This document shows positions 16,777 to 26,095 of a stretch of DNA of 64,000 nucleotides, one piece after another. The stretch is taken from positions 1 to 64,000 of the forward strand of contig NZ_QMFB01000041.1 in the NCBI RefSeq assembly GCF_003285015.1, given 5' to 3'. The notes below the pieces were generated by a model. That model was given only the letters and a program-made list of their open reading frames with translations, made no database searches and was not told where the DNA came from. Origin of the DNA: Paenibacillus contaminans. Its GTDB lineage: Bacteria > Bacillota > Bacilli > Paenibacillales > NBRC-103111. The first letter of the stretch is position 1. Every line of letters starts with the position of its first letter. A program made the position numbers and the translations under genes.

Positions 16777-17484
16777 TTATTTGTCGAAGCGTTTTTTGCC
16801 GTAGACGATGTAGCAGACGACGAGCGAGAGCGCCGCCCAGATTACGATATTAACCAGATGGCTGTACATAGAAGCCACGCTTACTCCTTGGCTCAGCTTG
16901 ATGACCGCATCCATAAAATGCTGCGTCGGCAGGAAACGGACCGCGGATGAAACCAGGGGCTGCTTGAGCATCGGCGCGAAAGCGGGAGCCATGACGAAAA
17001 TCAGCAGGACGGGAAGTCCGGTGATGCTCGTTTCCGAAACGGTGCGCGAGACAAGCCCGATGATCGTACCTATAGCGATGAACATGACCAGCGACAGGAG
17101 GAGCATGATGGCGATAAATCCAAGTCCGGCAAGCTGAATGTCCGAAATGAAGACACAGCCGGCAACGACGATGAATGTGAGGAGCGTAGTCAGCGCGCTT
17201 TTGCCGAGCAGCACCTCGGACGTGGAGGCGGGCGAAAGCATGAGCACGCGAAGCGTATGTTTTTCTTTTTCCTCCGAAATCATGTTGGCTTGGACGAATG
17301 CGCCCGTCATCGACAGCGCGAGCAGAATCGGAAAGATGAGCGCTTCGATTCCGCCGTCCATTTTGCTGTATAGGAAGGCGAACATGACCGGCATGGCGGC
17401 AAGCAGCAAAATTTGCGGGTTTTTCATGGCGTCCTTCCACTCTTTGGACAGGATCGCTGTAAATCGTTTTGTTGAGAATGTCAT
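16777..17484 (-). CDS. ABC-2 type transporter permease
   Basis: This 235-residue protein has six predicted membrane segments and is typical of ABC-2 permeases (NatB/YhaP-like) that export small molecules, ions or peptides. Its start overlaps the ATPase gene by 4 nt, showing translational coupling. With the ATPase and the LytTR-ABC fusion protein upstream, it forms an exporter whose substrate is unknown. A bacteriocin or antibiotic resistance role is common for this layout but not shown here. Confidence 0.88.
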   Translation of the reverse strand: MTFSTKRFTAILSKEWKDAMKNPQILLLAAMPVMFAFLYSKMDGGIEALIFPILLALSMTGAFVQANMISEEKEKHTLRVLMLSPASTSEVLLGKSALTTLLTFIVVAGCVFISDIQLAGLGFIAIMLLLSLVMFIAIGTIIGLVSRTVSETSITGLPVLLIFVMAPAFAPMLKQPLVSSAVRFLPTQHFMDAVIKLSQGVSVASMYSHLVNIVIWAALSLVVCYIVYGKKRFDK

Positions 17485-18326
17485 TGTAATTCCCTCCCGG
17501 TCAGTTGTACGAAAATATCTCCCAAAGTCGGCTCGTTCGAATGGATCGCCAGCAATTTGCCTTGCGTAATCAACGCTTGAATTTGCTTCGCGCCGTTGTC
17601 ATCCTTATGGACGATGAACGATCCTTCGGACGTTTTGACGGTAATCGTCGGGTCGGCATAAGCAAGACGCAGGTTTTGCGGCGTGTCCATGGCGGTAATG
17701 ACGCCGTTGTTTATAAAGGCGATACGGTCGCACAGCTGCTCGGCTTCCTCCATGTTATGGGTGGTCAGGAAGATCGTCGTGCCCTCCTGATTAAGTCTCG
17801 TCAGCGTCTTGCGGATATGCTGCGCATTGACCGGATCGAGCGCGGAAGTCGGTTCATCGAGAAACAACAGGTCCGGCTTGTGCAAAATCGCTCTGGCAAG
17901 CGTTACCCGCTGCTTCATGCCCTTGGACAGCTGTTTGACCGGCGTCCGCTGCTCGTTCCCCAAGTTGACTTCGTCGAGCACTTCGCCGATGCGCTTCAGC
18001 GGCACGTCGTAGAGCTTGCAGAAGAGCTCGAGATTATCGTAAATGCTGAGCCGTTCGTATAATCCGCTGTTGTCGGTGAGAATGCCGATTCTTTTTAAAT
18101 ACTGGGGACGGTTCGCCTTCGCCAGATTGACGCCGAATACTTCGACGTCGCCCGCCGTATGGAGCAGCTGGGAGGTTAAAATTTTCACCGTCGTCGTTTT
18201 GCCCGAGCCGCTGGGTCCGAGAAATCCGAAAATTTCTCCTTGTTTTAAATGAAAGCTTATATCGTTCAGGGCTGTTTTGTCGCCGAAAGCTTTCGTCAAT
18301 CGCTCTACTTTAATCGCGTTCGTCAT
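17481..18326 (-). CDS. ABC transporter ATP-binding protein
   Basis: This 281-residue ATPase has all its motifs intact: Walker A GPSGSGKTT, signature LSKGMKQR, Walker B LLFLDEPTSALD and the switch histidine in TTHNMEEAE. It powers the ABC-2 permease encoded downstream (4-nt overlap). Because the fusion protein encoded upstream lacks Walker A, this subunit probably supplies the catalytic activity, either as a homodimer or paired with that protein. Confidence 0.93.
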   Translation of the reverse strand: MTNAIKVERLTKAFGDKTALNDISFHLKQGEIFGFLGPSGSGKTTTVKILTSQLLHTAGDVEVFGVNLAKANRPQYLKRIGILTDNSGLYERLSIYDNLELFCKLYDVPLKRIGEVLDEVNLGNEQRTPVKQLSKGMKQRVTLARAILHKPDLLFLDEPTSALDPVNAQHIRKTLTRLNQEGTTIFLTTHNMEEAEQLCDRIAFINNGVITAMDTPQNLRLAYADPTITVKTSEGSFIVHKDDNGAKQIQALITQGKLLAIHSNEPTLGDIFVQLTGRELQ

Positions 18327-18464
18327 AGGGTCAACCTCGATTCGTTTTGGTGTGGCTTACATTTCCCACTATAGGACGAACCGGCTGAGAACGCAGTAAA
18401 ATCGGGCTCAAAAGAGTATTCCGGATGGTGAACGCTACATATTTAGGGTTGAAAGATACGTGGT

Positions 18465-19721
18465 TTAGATGCCCAAAATGTACTTGAGCTCGTCGAATTT
18501 GCCCTTCGAAAGCGGAATCGAGCTTTTGAGCTCGTCGTCCAGCACGAGACTGAAGCTATTGCGCGTCCAGGTGATGACCTCGCGTACCCGCTGCAGGTTG
18601 ACGATGTAGGAACGGTGGCAGCGAAAGAAGCCGAAAGCCTTCAGCTTTTCTTCGAGCTCGTTCAGCGTCAGGGTGCACGGAAAAACTTCTTTGCGTACAT
18701 GCAGCTGGGAGACGCCCTCGTTGCTTTCGATGAAGTTGATTTCGAGCGGATCGAACAAAATGATTTTGTCGTTGATTTTGGCCGGTATCTTTTCCATCTT
18801 CATCGGACGGAGCGTTTCGAGCGGCGTTTGGATCGTCTGCTTGGAGTCAGGCTCCGACGGTACTTCTGCTTCGCCTGCATGGTCGTCGGGATTATTCGGC
18901 TGCGCGACAGTTGCTGCTGAATGATCAGCTGCGGCCGGCTGATCCTCAGATGGCTCGGGCTGAACGGCAGCTACTGCCTCCTCATGGGACAATGTCTGTT
19001 CGCCGCCGACATTTGGATTATCCGGGAGCGTATGCTGAGCATCTTGACGTTCCTTCGCCGAATTTCGTTCAGCCGGCTCTTCGTCGGCCGTTTCGATCTG
19101 CTTCAAACCGGATTCGGTCAGCCGATATACGTTGTTCGTCAATGAAATCGCCTGCTCCAGCGACGATGTCGTAATGAGCACAGCTTTTCCTTCCTCTATA
19201 AGCTTGGCGACAACGCTGCGAAAAATGAGGCAGCTCTCGATATTCAAGTTTTGCTCGGGATCTTCCATTATAATGAGCGTAGGATCCTGCACGATGCAAC
19301 GCGCCAGCAGCAGCCGGCGCTGCTCGGATAAAGTCAGCATGGAAATGCGGACGTCCGTTTTGTCGGCAAGCCCCACCTTCTGAAGCAGAGCCGGTATGGA
19401 AGGGGAGACGTCGTACAGATCGCTCCAAAACTTGACATACTGCTTGGCGGTCAGCCGTTCGTATAAGCCGTCGTTTTGAAAGCAGACGCCGATGTTTTTC
19501 AATACTTGTTTATCGTTCATATCCAAAACCGACCCGTTCAAAAGCACGGTTCCGCTTGATAGAGGCAAAAGACCGAGAATGAGGCGGATCAGCATCTGTC
19601 CGACCTCGGCGTGGCATTGAATGGCGGTGCACTCTCCGCGGGCTACGGTCAAATCGAATGCAGGGACAGGCGTCGAATTGCCGACCGCTTTGGAAATATT
19701 TTGGAGACTTAGTACAGTCAT
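18465..19721 (-). CDS. Fusion of a degenerate ABC nucleotide-binding domain with a LytTR DNA-binding domain
   Basis: Residues 1-205 keep the outline of an ABC ATPase, but Walker A is lost (CHAEVGQM at about 36-43 instead of GxxGxGKS/T), the signature reads LSEQRR, and the Walker B end is MEDPEQN with Asp and Glu exchanged. An acidic, proline/glutamate-rich linker (206-305) leads to a LytTR DNA-binding domain (310-418) with the characteristic FFRCHRSYIVNL core. The protein probably senses the transporter state, for example by dimerising with the intact ATPase encoded next, and regulates transcription. A GGAGG site precedes the ATG. It opens the operon, with a 138-bp gap before the ATPase gene. 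Confidence 0.85.
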   Translation of the reverse strand: MTVLSLQNISKAVGNSTPVPAFDLTVARGECTAIQCHAEVGQMLIRLILGLLPLSSGTVLLNGSVLDMNDKQVLKNIGVCFQNDGLYERLTAKQYVKFWSDLYDVSPSIPALLQKVGLADKTDVRISMLTLSEQRRLLLARCIVQDPTLIIMEDPEQNLNIESCLIFRSVVAKLIEEGKAVLITTSSLEQAISLTNNVYRLTESGLKQIETADEEPAERNSAKERQDAQHTLPDNPNVGGEQTLSHEEAVAAVQPEPSEDQPAAADHSAATVAQPNNPDDHAGEAEVPSEPDSKQTIQTPLETLRPMKMEKIPAKINDKIILFDPLEINFIESNEGVSQLHVRKEVFPCTLTLNELEEKLKAFGFFRCHRSYIVNLQRVREVITWTRNSFSLVLDDELKSSIPLSKGKFDELKYILGI

Positions 19722-19953
19722 GATTCCGTATCCTCCGATTGCGAAAGCAGTATAGTAAGGTAAGAGCCCTACGCGGACCTTGAAAGTATAATCCGAATCG
19801 AAGGCCGAAGCAATGTGCCGGTATGGAGCAAATCGTTATGCCGCCGCTGCATATCCGCGGAGCCGGAGATGAACCGAAGCGGCAAATCTGGTACACTATA
19901 AGGAAGGAAGCCGGGGGTGCCTAAACCGCCGCTTTATATTGGAGGCTAAACGA

Positions 19954-22452
19954 ATGAGTGGTATAAGGAAAGAGGACGTCGAGCTGCTGGCGCCCGCCGG
20001 AGACTGGGACTGCCTGCGGGCCGCGGTCGCGAACGGGGCGGATGCGGTTTTTTTCGGCGTCGAGAAGTTTAACGCGAGAGCCCGCGCCAACAATTTTCTG
20101 ATGGACGAGCTGCCGGACATTATGTCGTTCCTGCATCTGTACGGGGTGAAGGGATATTTGACTTTTAATATACTTGTGTTCGAAGAAGAGCTGCCGGAGG
20201 CCAAACGGCTGATCGAGGCTTGCATAGAGGCCGGCGTGGACGCCGTTATCGTACAGGATCTGGGTCTCGTCAAAATGATCCGCGATTTGTCGCCGGACTT
20301 CCCGATTCACGGCTCGACGCAAATGACGATCACCTCTCCGGAGGCGGTCGAATTTACGAAGCCGTTCGATCTGGAAGTCGTCGTGCTCGGCCGCGAAAAT
20401 AATTTGAAGCAAATCAAGACGATAGGCGAGCAGGCGAAGCTCCCGATGGAGGTGTTCGTACATGGCGCGTTGTGCGTGTCGTATTCCGGACAATGTCTCA
20501 CTTCGGAAATGTGGGGCGGACGCTCCGCGAACCGCGGCGAATGCGCGCAGGCGTGCCGCTTGCCTTACGATTTAATGGTAGACGGCGTACAGAAGCCGAT
20601 GGGCGACGTCGCTTACTTGCTGTCGCCCAAAGATTTGGCGGCGATCGAGCTGATGCCGGAGCTGATCGAAGCGGGCGTCAAATCGTTTAAGATCGAAGGC
20701 CGCCTGAAAACCCCCGAGTATGTGGCGAACGTCGTCAGCAAATACCGCAGGGCGATCGACCGGTATTTCGAGGGCAGCCGCGCGAAGCCGACCCGCGAGG
20801 AAATGCGCGAGCTGGAGCAAAGCTTCTCGCGCGGCTTCACGTACGGGTTCTTAAAGGGAACGAACAATAAGCTGCTTGTCGAAGGGACGTATCCGAAAAG
20901 CCGCGGCGTCTTTCTTGGCTGCGTGAAGCAGGTGCTGCGCGATGCCGTCATCTGCGAGCTGGAAGCGCCGCTCAAGCGCGGCGACGGCATCGTGTTCGAC
21001 GCGGGCGATCCGACGAAGAAGGAAGAAGGCGGCCGGGTATACGATTTGCGCCGTAAAGGGGTTAAGCTCGAAGGCGAAGCGCCTGGTGGACTTATCGAAA
21101 TCGTAACGGGACGCAATGACGTCAACCTCGGCCGCGTCCATGTAGGCGACCGGATTTGGAAGACGAACGATCCGCATCTCGATAAGCGGATGCGTCAATC
21201 TTTCGAGACGGACAAGCCGTATCGGACGTTCCCGGTGACGGTCAAAATTACCGGCCGCGCCGGCGAGCCTCTGCGGACCTGGTGGATGGATGTGCCGACC
21301 GGCCGCACCGTAGCGGTCGAATCCGAGCTTCCGCTTGCGCCGGCCGAGAAGCGTCCGATGGACGAGACGCTGTTTACGGAGCAGTTCGGGCGGCTCGGCG
21401 GCACGATTTACGAGCTTGGCGGGCTGGATGTGCAGCTGGAAGGCGCATTGATCGTGCCGATGCGCGAGCTGAACGCCATCCGCCGCCAAGCGGTCGAGCT
21501 GCTGACAGCCGAACGGCAGAAGCCGCGGGCGTACACGCATCGCACCGTCGAGCCTTATGCGGATGCCGCTTTGCCGGCTCCGGAAGCCGGTGCCGCGCGG
21601 CTGATCGCGCTTTGCCGTACGCTGGAGCAGGTGAAGGCCGCGGTTGAAACCGAAGTCGAGCTCATCTATGCCGATTTCGAGTTTATCAAGCAGTTCCCCG
21701 CGGCAGTGGAAGCGGTGCGTGCAGCAGGCAAAAAAATCGCACTGGCCACTCCGCGTATCCATATGCCCGGAGAAACGGGCTATTTCCGAAACATCCTGAA
21801 TCTGAAGCCGGATGCGATACTCGTGCGCAACACCGGAGCTATGTATTATTTCATGAAGGAGCGGATGAGCGCGCCTAACGGCGTCCATCCGGAGCTGATC
21901 GGTGATTTCTCGCTGAACATCGCCAATCACAAGACGGCGGAGCTGTTCCTGGATGCAGGATGCGCACGCGTAACGCCGTCATACGATTTGAACATCCAGC
22001 AAATGGTCGACATGCTGCGCCGTTCCAGTACAGCCAAGCTTGAAATCGTCATCCACCAGCATATGCCGATGTTCCATACGGAACATTGCGTCTATTGTAC
22101 CTTCCTAAGCGAGGGTACCGATTACACGAACTGCGGCCGCCCTTGCGAGGAGCACCGCGCTTCGCTGCAGGACCGCGTCGGCATGAGCCATCCGGTCCGC
22201 GTCGATGAGGGGTGCCGGAATACGGTGTACAATGCAATCGAGCAGTCAGGCGCCGAATATTTGCGGAATTTTATGGAGCTTGGCGTTTCCTCGTACCGGG
22301 TAGAGTTTCTGGAGGAATCGGCCGAGAAGGTGCATGAGGTCATCGGTCTTTACAGCCGGGCGCTTCGCGGAGAACTGAGCGGAACGCAAGTATGGAAAAC
22401 GCTCAAGGCGACCAATCAGCTTGGCGTTACGCGCGGACAGCTCGTTAAATAA
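19954..22452 (+). CDS. U32 family peptidase (RlhA-like, with C-terminal extension)
   Basis: This 832-residue protein belongs to the peptidase U32/RlhA family, whose E. coli member RlhA hydroxylates a 23S rRNA cytidine. The core begins ELLAPAGDWDCLRAAVANGADAVFFG and contains the family cysteine cluster around QCLTSEMWGGRSANRGECAQACR. A second cluster, HCVYC...TNCGRPCEEH, lies near 690-715 and probably binds an iron-sulfur centre. The extra length over RlhA corresponds to the long form with a DUF3656-like insert. An upstream TTG at 19939 is in frame, but the ATG at 19954 follows GGAGG correctly. Monocistronic. Whether it modifies rRNA or acts as a protease is not decided by sequence. Confidence 0.9.
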   Translation: MSGIRKEDVELLAPAGDWDCLRAAVANGADAVFFGVEKFNARARANNFLMDELPDIMSFLHLYGVKGYLTFNILVFEEELPEAKRLIEACIEAGVDAVIVQDLGLVKMIRDLSPDFPIHGSTQMTITSPEAVEFTKPFDLEVVVLGRENNLKQIKTIGEQAKLPMEVFVHGALCVSYSGQCLTSEMWGGRSANRGECAQACRLPYDLMVDGVQKPMGDVAYLLSPKDLAAIELMPELIEAGVKSFKIEGRLKTPEYVANVVSKYRRAIDRYFEGSRAKPTREEMRELEQSFSRGFTYGFLKGTNNKLLVEGTYPKSRGVFLGCVKQVLRDAVICELEAPLKRGDGIVFDAGDPTKKEEGGRVYDLRRKGVKLEGEAPGGLIEIVTGRNDVNLGRVHVGDRIWKTNDPHLDKRMRQSFETDKPYRTFPVTVKITGRAGEPLRTWWMDVPTGRTVAVESELPLAPAEKRPMDETLFTEQFGRLGGTIYELGGLDVQLEGALIVPMRELNAIRRQAVELLTAERQKPRAYTHRTVEPYADAALPAPEAGAARLIALCRTLEQVKAAVETEVELIYADFEFIKQFPAAVEAVRAAGKKIALATPRIHMPGETGYFRNILNLKPDAILVRNTGAMYYFMKERMSAPNGVHPELIGDFSLNIANHKTAELFLDAGCARVTPSYDLNIQQMVDMLRRSSTAKLEIVIHQHMPMFHTEHCVYCTFLSEGTDYTNCGRPCEEHRASLQDRVGMSHPVRVDEGCRNTVYNAIEQSGAEYLRNFMELGVSSYRVEFLEESAEKVHEVIGLYSRALRGELSGTQVWKTLKATNQLGVTRGQLVK

Positions 22453-22482
22453 AGAAGCGGCTTCATTAACGCATCTGTAAAT

Positions 22483-22526
22483 AAAGAACCTAGTGGAATG
22501 TGAACGTTCCGCTAGGTTCTTTATTT
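22483..22526 (+). terminator. Terminator of the U32 peptidase gene
   Basis: AAAGAACCTAG-t-GGAA pairs with TTCC-g-CTAGGTTCTTT around an 8-nt loop, followed by ATTTTG. Confidence 0.85.
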
Positions 22527-22639
22527 TGTCCGGAAAATATATCGCGAAAGCGGTTCTAAACCCGCTAATCGTTCTTTATTGACAGGATGGCACAGCCGTG
22601 TATCTTTTTATAAGGACATAAAATGTATAAAATAAACGA

Positions 22640-22668
22640 TTGACATCGAAGTTGAGAATCATTATCAT
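22640..22668 (+). promoter_or_regulatory. Fur-controlled sigma-A promoter
   Basis: TTGACA (22640-22645), a 17-bp spacer and TATCAT (22663-22668) form a good promoter. TGAGAAT-C-ATTATCA (22653-22667) matches the 7-1-7 Fur box with one mismatch and covers the -10, so iron-loaded Fur should repress. A weaker half-match lies at 22683-22697. Confidence 0.8.
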
Positions 22669-22806
22669 AGATAGTATAATAATGAGAATGAATTTCATTT
22701 ATTTGCATATAAAACGTAATAGAACGTTGCGGAATTCGGAAATGAACAGCGGAAATAAGAAATGTAAATGTGGATTGCGTATTGCGAAAGGAGACGGTTG
22801 TCGGCC

Positions 22807-23598
22807 ATGGGTGTACTCTATACGGAACAACTGCAGATCGGCTATGATGAACGCGTTATCGTCCAAAATTTGAATCTCTCCGTACCGGAGGGGAAAATTA
22901 CGGCCTTGATCGGTGCGAACGGTTCGGGAAAATCGACGATTTTGAAGACGATGGCACGGATGCTGAAGGCAAGTCAGGGTACCGTTTATCTTGACGGCCG
23001 CTCCATTCAAAAGCAATCGACGAAGGAAGTGGCTAAGCAGCTCGCCATTTTGCCGCAAAATCCGACGGCTCCGGAAGGGCTGACGGTCAGCGAGCTCGTC
23101 GCATACGGACGTTTCCCGTATCAACGGGGGTTCGGTACGCTTACCCGCGAAGATAAAGATATTATCAGATGGTCCATAGATGTGACGGGGATGGGTGAAT
23201 TTGCCGACCGTCCGGTCGATCAATTGTCGGGCGGACAGCGTCAGCGCGCATGGATTGCGCTTGCATTGGCGCAGCAGACCGATATTCTGTTCCTTGACGA
23301 GCCGACTACGTTCCTCGATATGGCTCACCAGCTTGAAGTACTGAAGCTTCTGGAGAAGCTGAACACCGAGCAGAAGCGGACGATTCTGATGGTCGTGCAT
23401 GATTTGAACCATGCTTCCCGCTATGCGCATCATATTGTAGCAATCAAAAAGGGGACTGTTATCAGCGAAGGAAGCCCTGGGGAAGTCATGACGCCTGAGG
23501 TGCTGCGCGAAGTGTTCGGCATCGAAGCCGACATCGTCAGCGATCCGCGCACGGGAGCGCCGCTTTGCCTGCCGTTCGAGCTGGCGGTTGCGCGATAA
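22807..23598 (+). CDS. Iron-siderophore ABC transporter ATP-binding protein (FecE/FhuC/YusV-like)
   Basis: This 263-residue ATPase has Walker A GANGSGKST, signature LSGGQRQR, Walker B ILFLDEPTTFLD and the switch histidine in VVHDLNHA, closest in pattern to iron(III)-siderophore importers. No permease or binding-protein gene is adjacent. This fits the stand-alone B. subtilis YusV, an ATPase shared by several siderophore importers. The ATG at 22807 follows AAAGGAGA, and the longer frame from 22768 is not supported. The Fur box in its promoter supports induction under iron limitation. Confidence 0.92.
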   Translation: MGVLYTEQLQIGYDERVIVQNLNLSVPEGKITALIGANGSGKSTILKTMARMLKASQGTVYLDGRSIQKQSTKEVAKQLAILPQNPTAPEGLTVSELVAYGRFPYQRGFGTLTREDKDIIRWSIDVTGMGEFADRPVDQLSGGQRQRAWIALALAQQTDILFLDEPTTFLDMAHQLEVLKLLEKLNTEQKRTILMVVHDLNHASRYAHHIVAIKKGTVISEGSPGEVMTPEVLREVFGIEADIVSDPRTGAPLCLPFELAVAR

Positions 23599-23618
23599 CA
23601 TATTTTGGACATAGCGAG

Positions 23619-23656
23619 ACCCCGGAACGCCTCGAAAGGCGCTTCCGGGGTTTTGA
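23619..23656 (+). terminator. Terminator of the siderophore ATPase gene
   Basis: CCCCGGAA-c-GCCT and AGGC-g-TTCCGGGG form a strong stem with a CGAA-type loop, followed by TTTT. It lies between convergent genes. Confidence 0.9.
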
Positions 23657-23667
23657 GTTTGAGAAAG

Positions 23668-26034
23668 CTATTCCCTTTGGGCCGGCAAACTTGTATACGT
23701 AGTGGGATCGGTCATCGCGATAAAAGGGCTTGGTTCGCCCATACAGTATACGTCAAGACGGTGCATCGCTCTGGTGCAGGCCGTATAAAACAGCTTACGC
23801 TCACGCTCCCGGCCGTACTTGTTTCCGGAGCCGTCGTAGATGATGACCGCATCGAACTCGATTCCTTTGGCCAGGTAAGAAGGAATGACGACAACGCCCG
23901 TTTCGAATGCAGCCGAGTCTTTGGAAATGAGACGCAGCGGTATGTCCGTTAAAGAGGAAAGAGCTGCAAAAGCTTCGGCGCATTCTTTGGCCGTTTTGCA
24001 AATGACGGCAGTCGTCCGAAACCCTTCGTGCTGCAAGTCATGCAGCCGATCCGCGATTTTGGCGTGCAGATCCGCGTAATCCTCCGCAGCCGTTACCGTC
24101 GGCTTCTCCCCGTCGCGATTGAACGGCTCGATCAGTCCGCCGTCCGCGAGCATGCCGCGGGTAAACTCGACGATCGGGCGGGTGGAGCGATAAGTGCGGG
24201 TGAGCGCGATCGTTTCCGTCACGGCCTCGCCGTACAAGCCGAGCAGCACTTCGAATTCGGGCAGAGCCGAATGGGCGTAAATCGCTTGATTCAGATCGCC
24301 CAGCACCGTCATCCGGCTGCGAGGGAACAGCTTCTTGAGAAATTCGTATTGGAAAGGCGTGTAATCCTGCGCTTCGTCTACGAACACATGCATAATGTTC
24401 ATGTTGATCTGGAAACCCTCGATCAATTCTTGCAAATACAAATACGGCGTAGCGTCCTCATATGCTAGCTCTCCCTGGTCAAGCTTCTCTACGGTGAATT
24501 TACAAATCTCCGGCAAAAGGGACGGAGCGGCTTCTTCGCCGATCATCTCCAGAAGGGTGTCCGAATCCGCGAATAATCGGCGGTACGTAGCGGGCAAATC
24601 GATAAAGCGCAGCTTTTTGACCCGCGAGGCGAGACGGAGCGTATGTCGTCTGATAACCAGCTCCCTCAGCAAATCGCTTTCCCGCTGTCCTTCGTTGAAA
24701 GCGCCTTGACGTTTGCGGCGTTCCCGCCGCAGCTGCTTGAATGCCTTCTGATAATCCTCCGGATCCAGCAGCTCGACCTCTTCTTGAACCCAAGGTTTGT
24801 TGCGTTCCGCGTGCATAATCGTTTCAAGCCGCTCCAGCAGCCATTCCACGACAACGTGAATGCGGGGGGATAGCTTCGTCGTCGTCGTAATCGAATAAAA
24901 TTTATCGGAGATCTCCGAGGCCGGGATCAGGACGCGTCCCCGCAGCTTAATGTCTTTGAAAACGAGGCCTCGGCTCTCCAGCTCGGTTCTGTAGCTCTGA
25001 ATGACGTCCAGGAAAGCGGCCGACGATTTAAACGTTATGCTCCCGATTCGCGCATCGTAGCCGGGCTCACCTTCGGCTGTCAACACATACTCCATCTGGT
25101 CGAACGGATCTTCCACACGGAACGTTTGGGAAAGGCGGTGCTCGAGGTAGTCCTGGAAGGTCGTCTGCTGCATATTCTCTTCCCCGAGCTCCGGCAGCAC
25201 GGTCGATACATAACGATTGAACATCGGATTCGGCGAAAACAAGACGATTTGATCGGCCGACAGCATGTGGCGGTACTTATATAGAAGGTAGGCGACCCGC
25301 TGCAGCGCAGCCGACGTTTTGCCGCTTCCCGCAGGACCGGATACGATCAGCAGCCGGTTTTCATCGTTGCGGATGATACGATTCTGCTCGCGCTGGATCG
25401 TCGCCACGATATTTTTCATCTGATTGTCTGCGCCCTTGCCCAGTACCTGCTGCAATATTTCGTCGCCGATCGTCAAGCCCGTGTCGAACATCAGCTCGAG
25501 CTCGCCGGCGCGGATGACAAACTGTCTTTTGAGTTCCAAGGTGCCTTCGATTTTCCCGGAAGGGGTTTCGTAAGCGGCCGGTCCCGGGCCGTAATCGTAA
25601 TACAGGCTGGAAATGGGAGCCCGCCAATCATATACGAGGAAGCGATCGCCCGTTTCGTCCAACAAGGAGGCAATGCCGAGATAGACGATATCCTGCTCGT
25701 CCGAGCCGTCTTCCTTGAAGTCGATGCGGCCGAAATAAGGCGATTGCTGCAGCCGTGAAAGCTTGACGATTTGCTGCGCGGCGTGGCGGTGGCTCCGCTC
25801 GCGTTCGGAGAGCAGCTCCGCTTGCTGCTTTACGCTGATGTACGTTTCCACGATGTCGTCGGTACTGCCTCTGTCGATCGTTACTTCGTCCCAGAAGTGT
25901 TTGCGGATATCCACGACCTGCTCTTTAATATCGCCTGTACGCAGGGATAACTGGTCGATATTGGTTCGGATCATTCGCATCACTCTCTGGACACGCTGCT
26001 GTTCTTCCTGGCGTTCCGCCCGATCTGCGCTCAA
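23668..26034 (-). CDS. HelD-type RNA polymerase recycling helicase
   Basis: This roughly 788-residue superfamily-1 helicase-like protein binds stalled RNA polymerase and helps release it from DNA. Visible features are an N-terminal coiled-coil arm rich in Glu/Arg, Walker A SGPAGSGKTSA, a Walker B-type FVDEAQDYTPFQ, GDLNQAIY and a final LFYTACTRAMHRLDVY motif, matching B. subtilis HelD in length. The frame is open up to 26151, but the TTG at 26034 lies 8 nt after GAAGGAG and the extra residues look hydrophobic and spurious. It is monocistronic, and its start faces a divergent consensus promoter. Confidence 0.93.
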   Translation of the reverse strand: MSADRAERQEEQQRVQRVMRMIRTNIDQLSLRTGDIKEQVVDIRKHFWDEVTIDRGSTDDIVETYISVKQQAELLSERERSHRHAAQQIVKLSRLQQSPYFGRIDFKEDGSDEQDIVYLGIASLLDETGDRFLVYDWRAPISSLYYDYGPGPAAYETPSGKIEGTLELKRQFVIRAGELELMFDTGLTIGDEILQQVLGKGADNQMKNIVATIQREQNRIIRNDENRLLIVSGPAGSGKTSAALQRVAYLLYKYRHMLSADQIVLFSPNPMFNRYVSTVLPELGEENMQQTTFQDYLEHRLSQTFRVEDPFDQMEYVLTAEGEPGYDARIGSITFKSSAAFLDVIQSYRTELESRGLVFKDIKLRGRVLIPASEISDKFYSITTTTKLSPRIHVVVEWLLERLETIMHAERNKPWVQEEVELLDPEDYQKAFKQLRRERRKRQGAFNEGQRESDLLRELVIRRHTLRLASRVKKLRFIDLPATYRRLFADSDTLLEMIGEEAAPSLLPEICKFTVEKLDQGELAYEDATPYLYLQELIEGFQINMNIMHVFVDEAQDYTPFQYEFLKKLFPRSRMTVLGDLNQAIYAHSALPEFEVLLGLYGEAVTETIALTRTYRSTRPIVEFTRGMLADGGLIEPFNRDGEKPTVTAAEDYADLHAKIADRLHDLQHEGFRTTAVICKTAKECAEAFAALSSLTDIPLRLISKDSAAFETGVVVIPSYLAKGIEFDAVIIYDGSGNKYGRERERKLFYTACTRAMHRLDVYCMGEPSPFIAMTDPTTYTSLPAQRE

Positions 26035-26060
26035 CTTCGTCACTCCTTCGGCTAATTTGC

Positions 26061-26089
26061 TTGACAACGGTTCAATGTTCCGATATAAT
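26061..26089 (+). promoter_or_regulatory. Perfect consensus sigma-A promoter
   Basis: TTGACA, exactly 17 bp, and TATAAT form a fully consensus promoter reading rightward, away from helD. The expected transcription start is about 26096. A terminator about 130 nt further on suggests that it drives a short RNA. Divergently, TAAAAT with an upstream TG (26150-26155, minus strand) is a weaker candidate for the helD promoter. Confidence 0.85.
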
Positions 26090-26095
26090 TGGCAT

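Noticed and set aside
18327..18464. LytTR binding sites upstream of the ABC ATPase gene
   Set aside because: GAACGC occurs twice, but 41 bp apart, unlike the usual close direct repeats, and it is too short to claim.
22683..22697. Second Fur box
   Set aside because: Only one half matches well, and the primary box overlaps the -10 and suffices.
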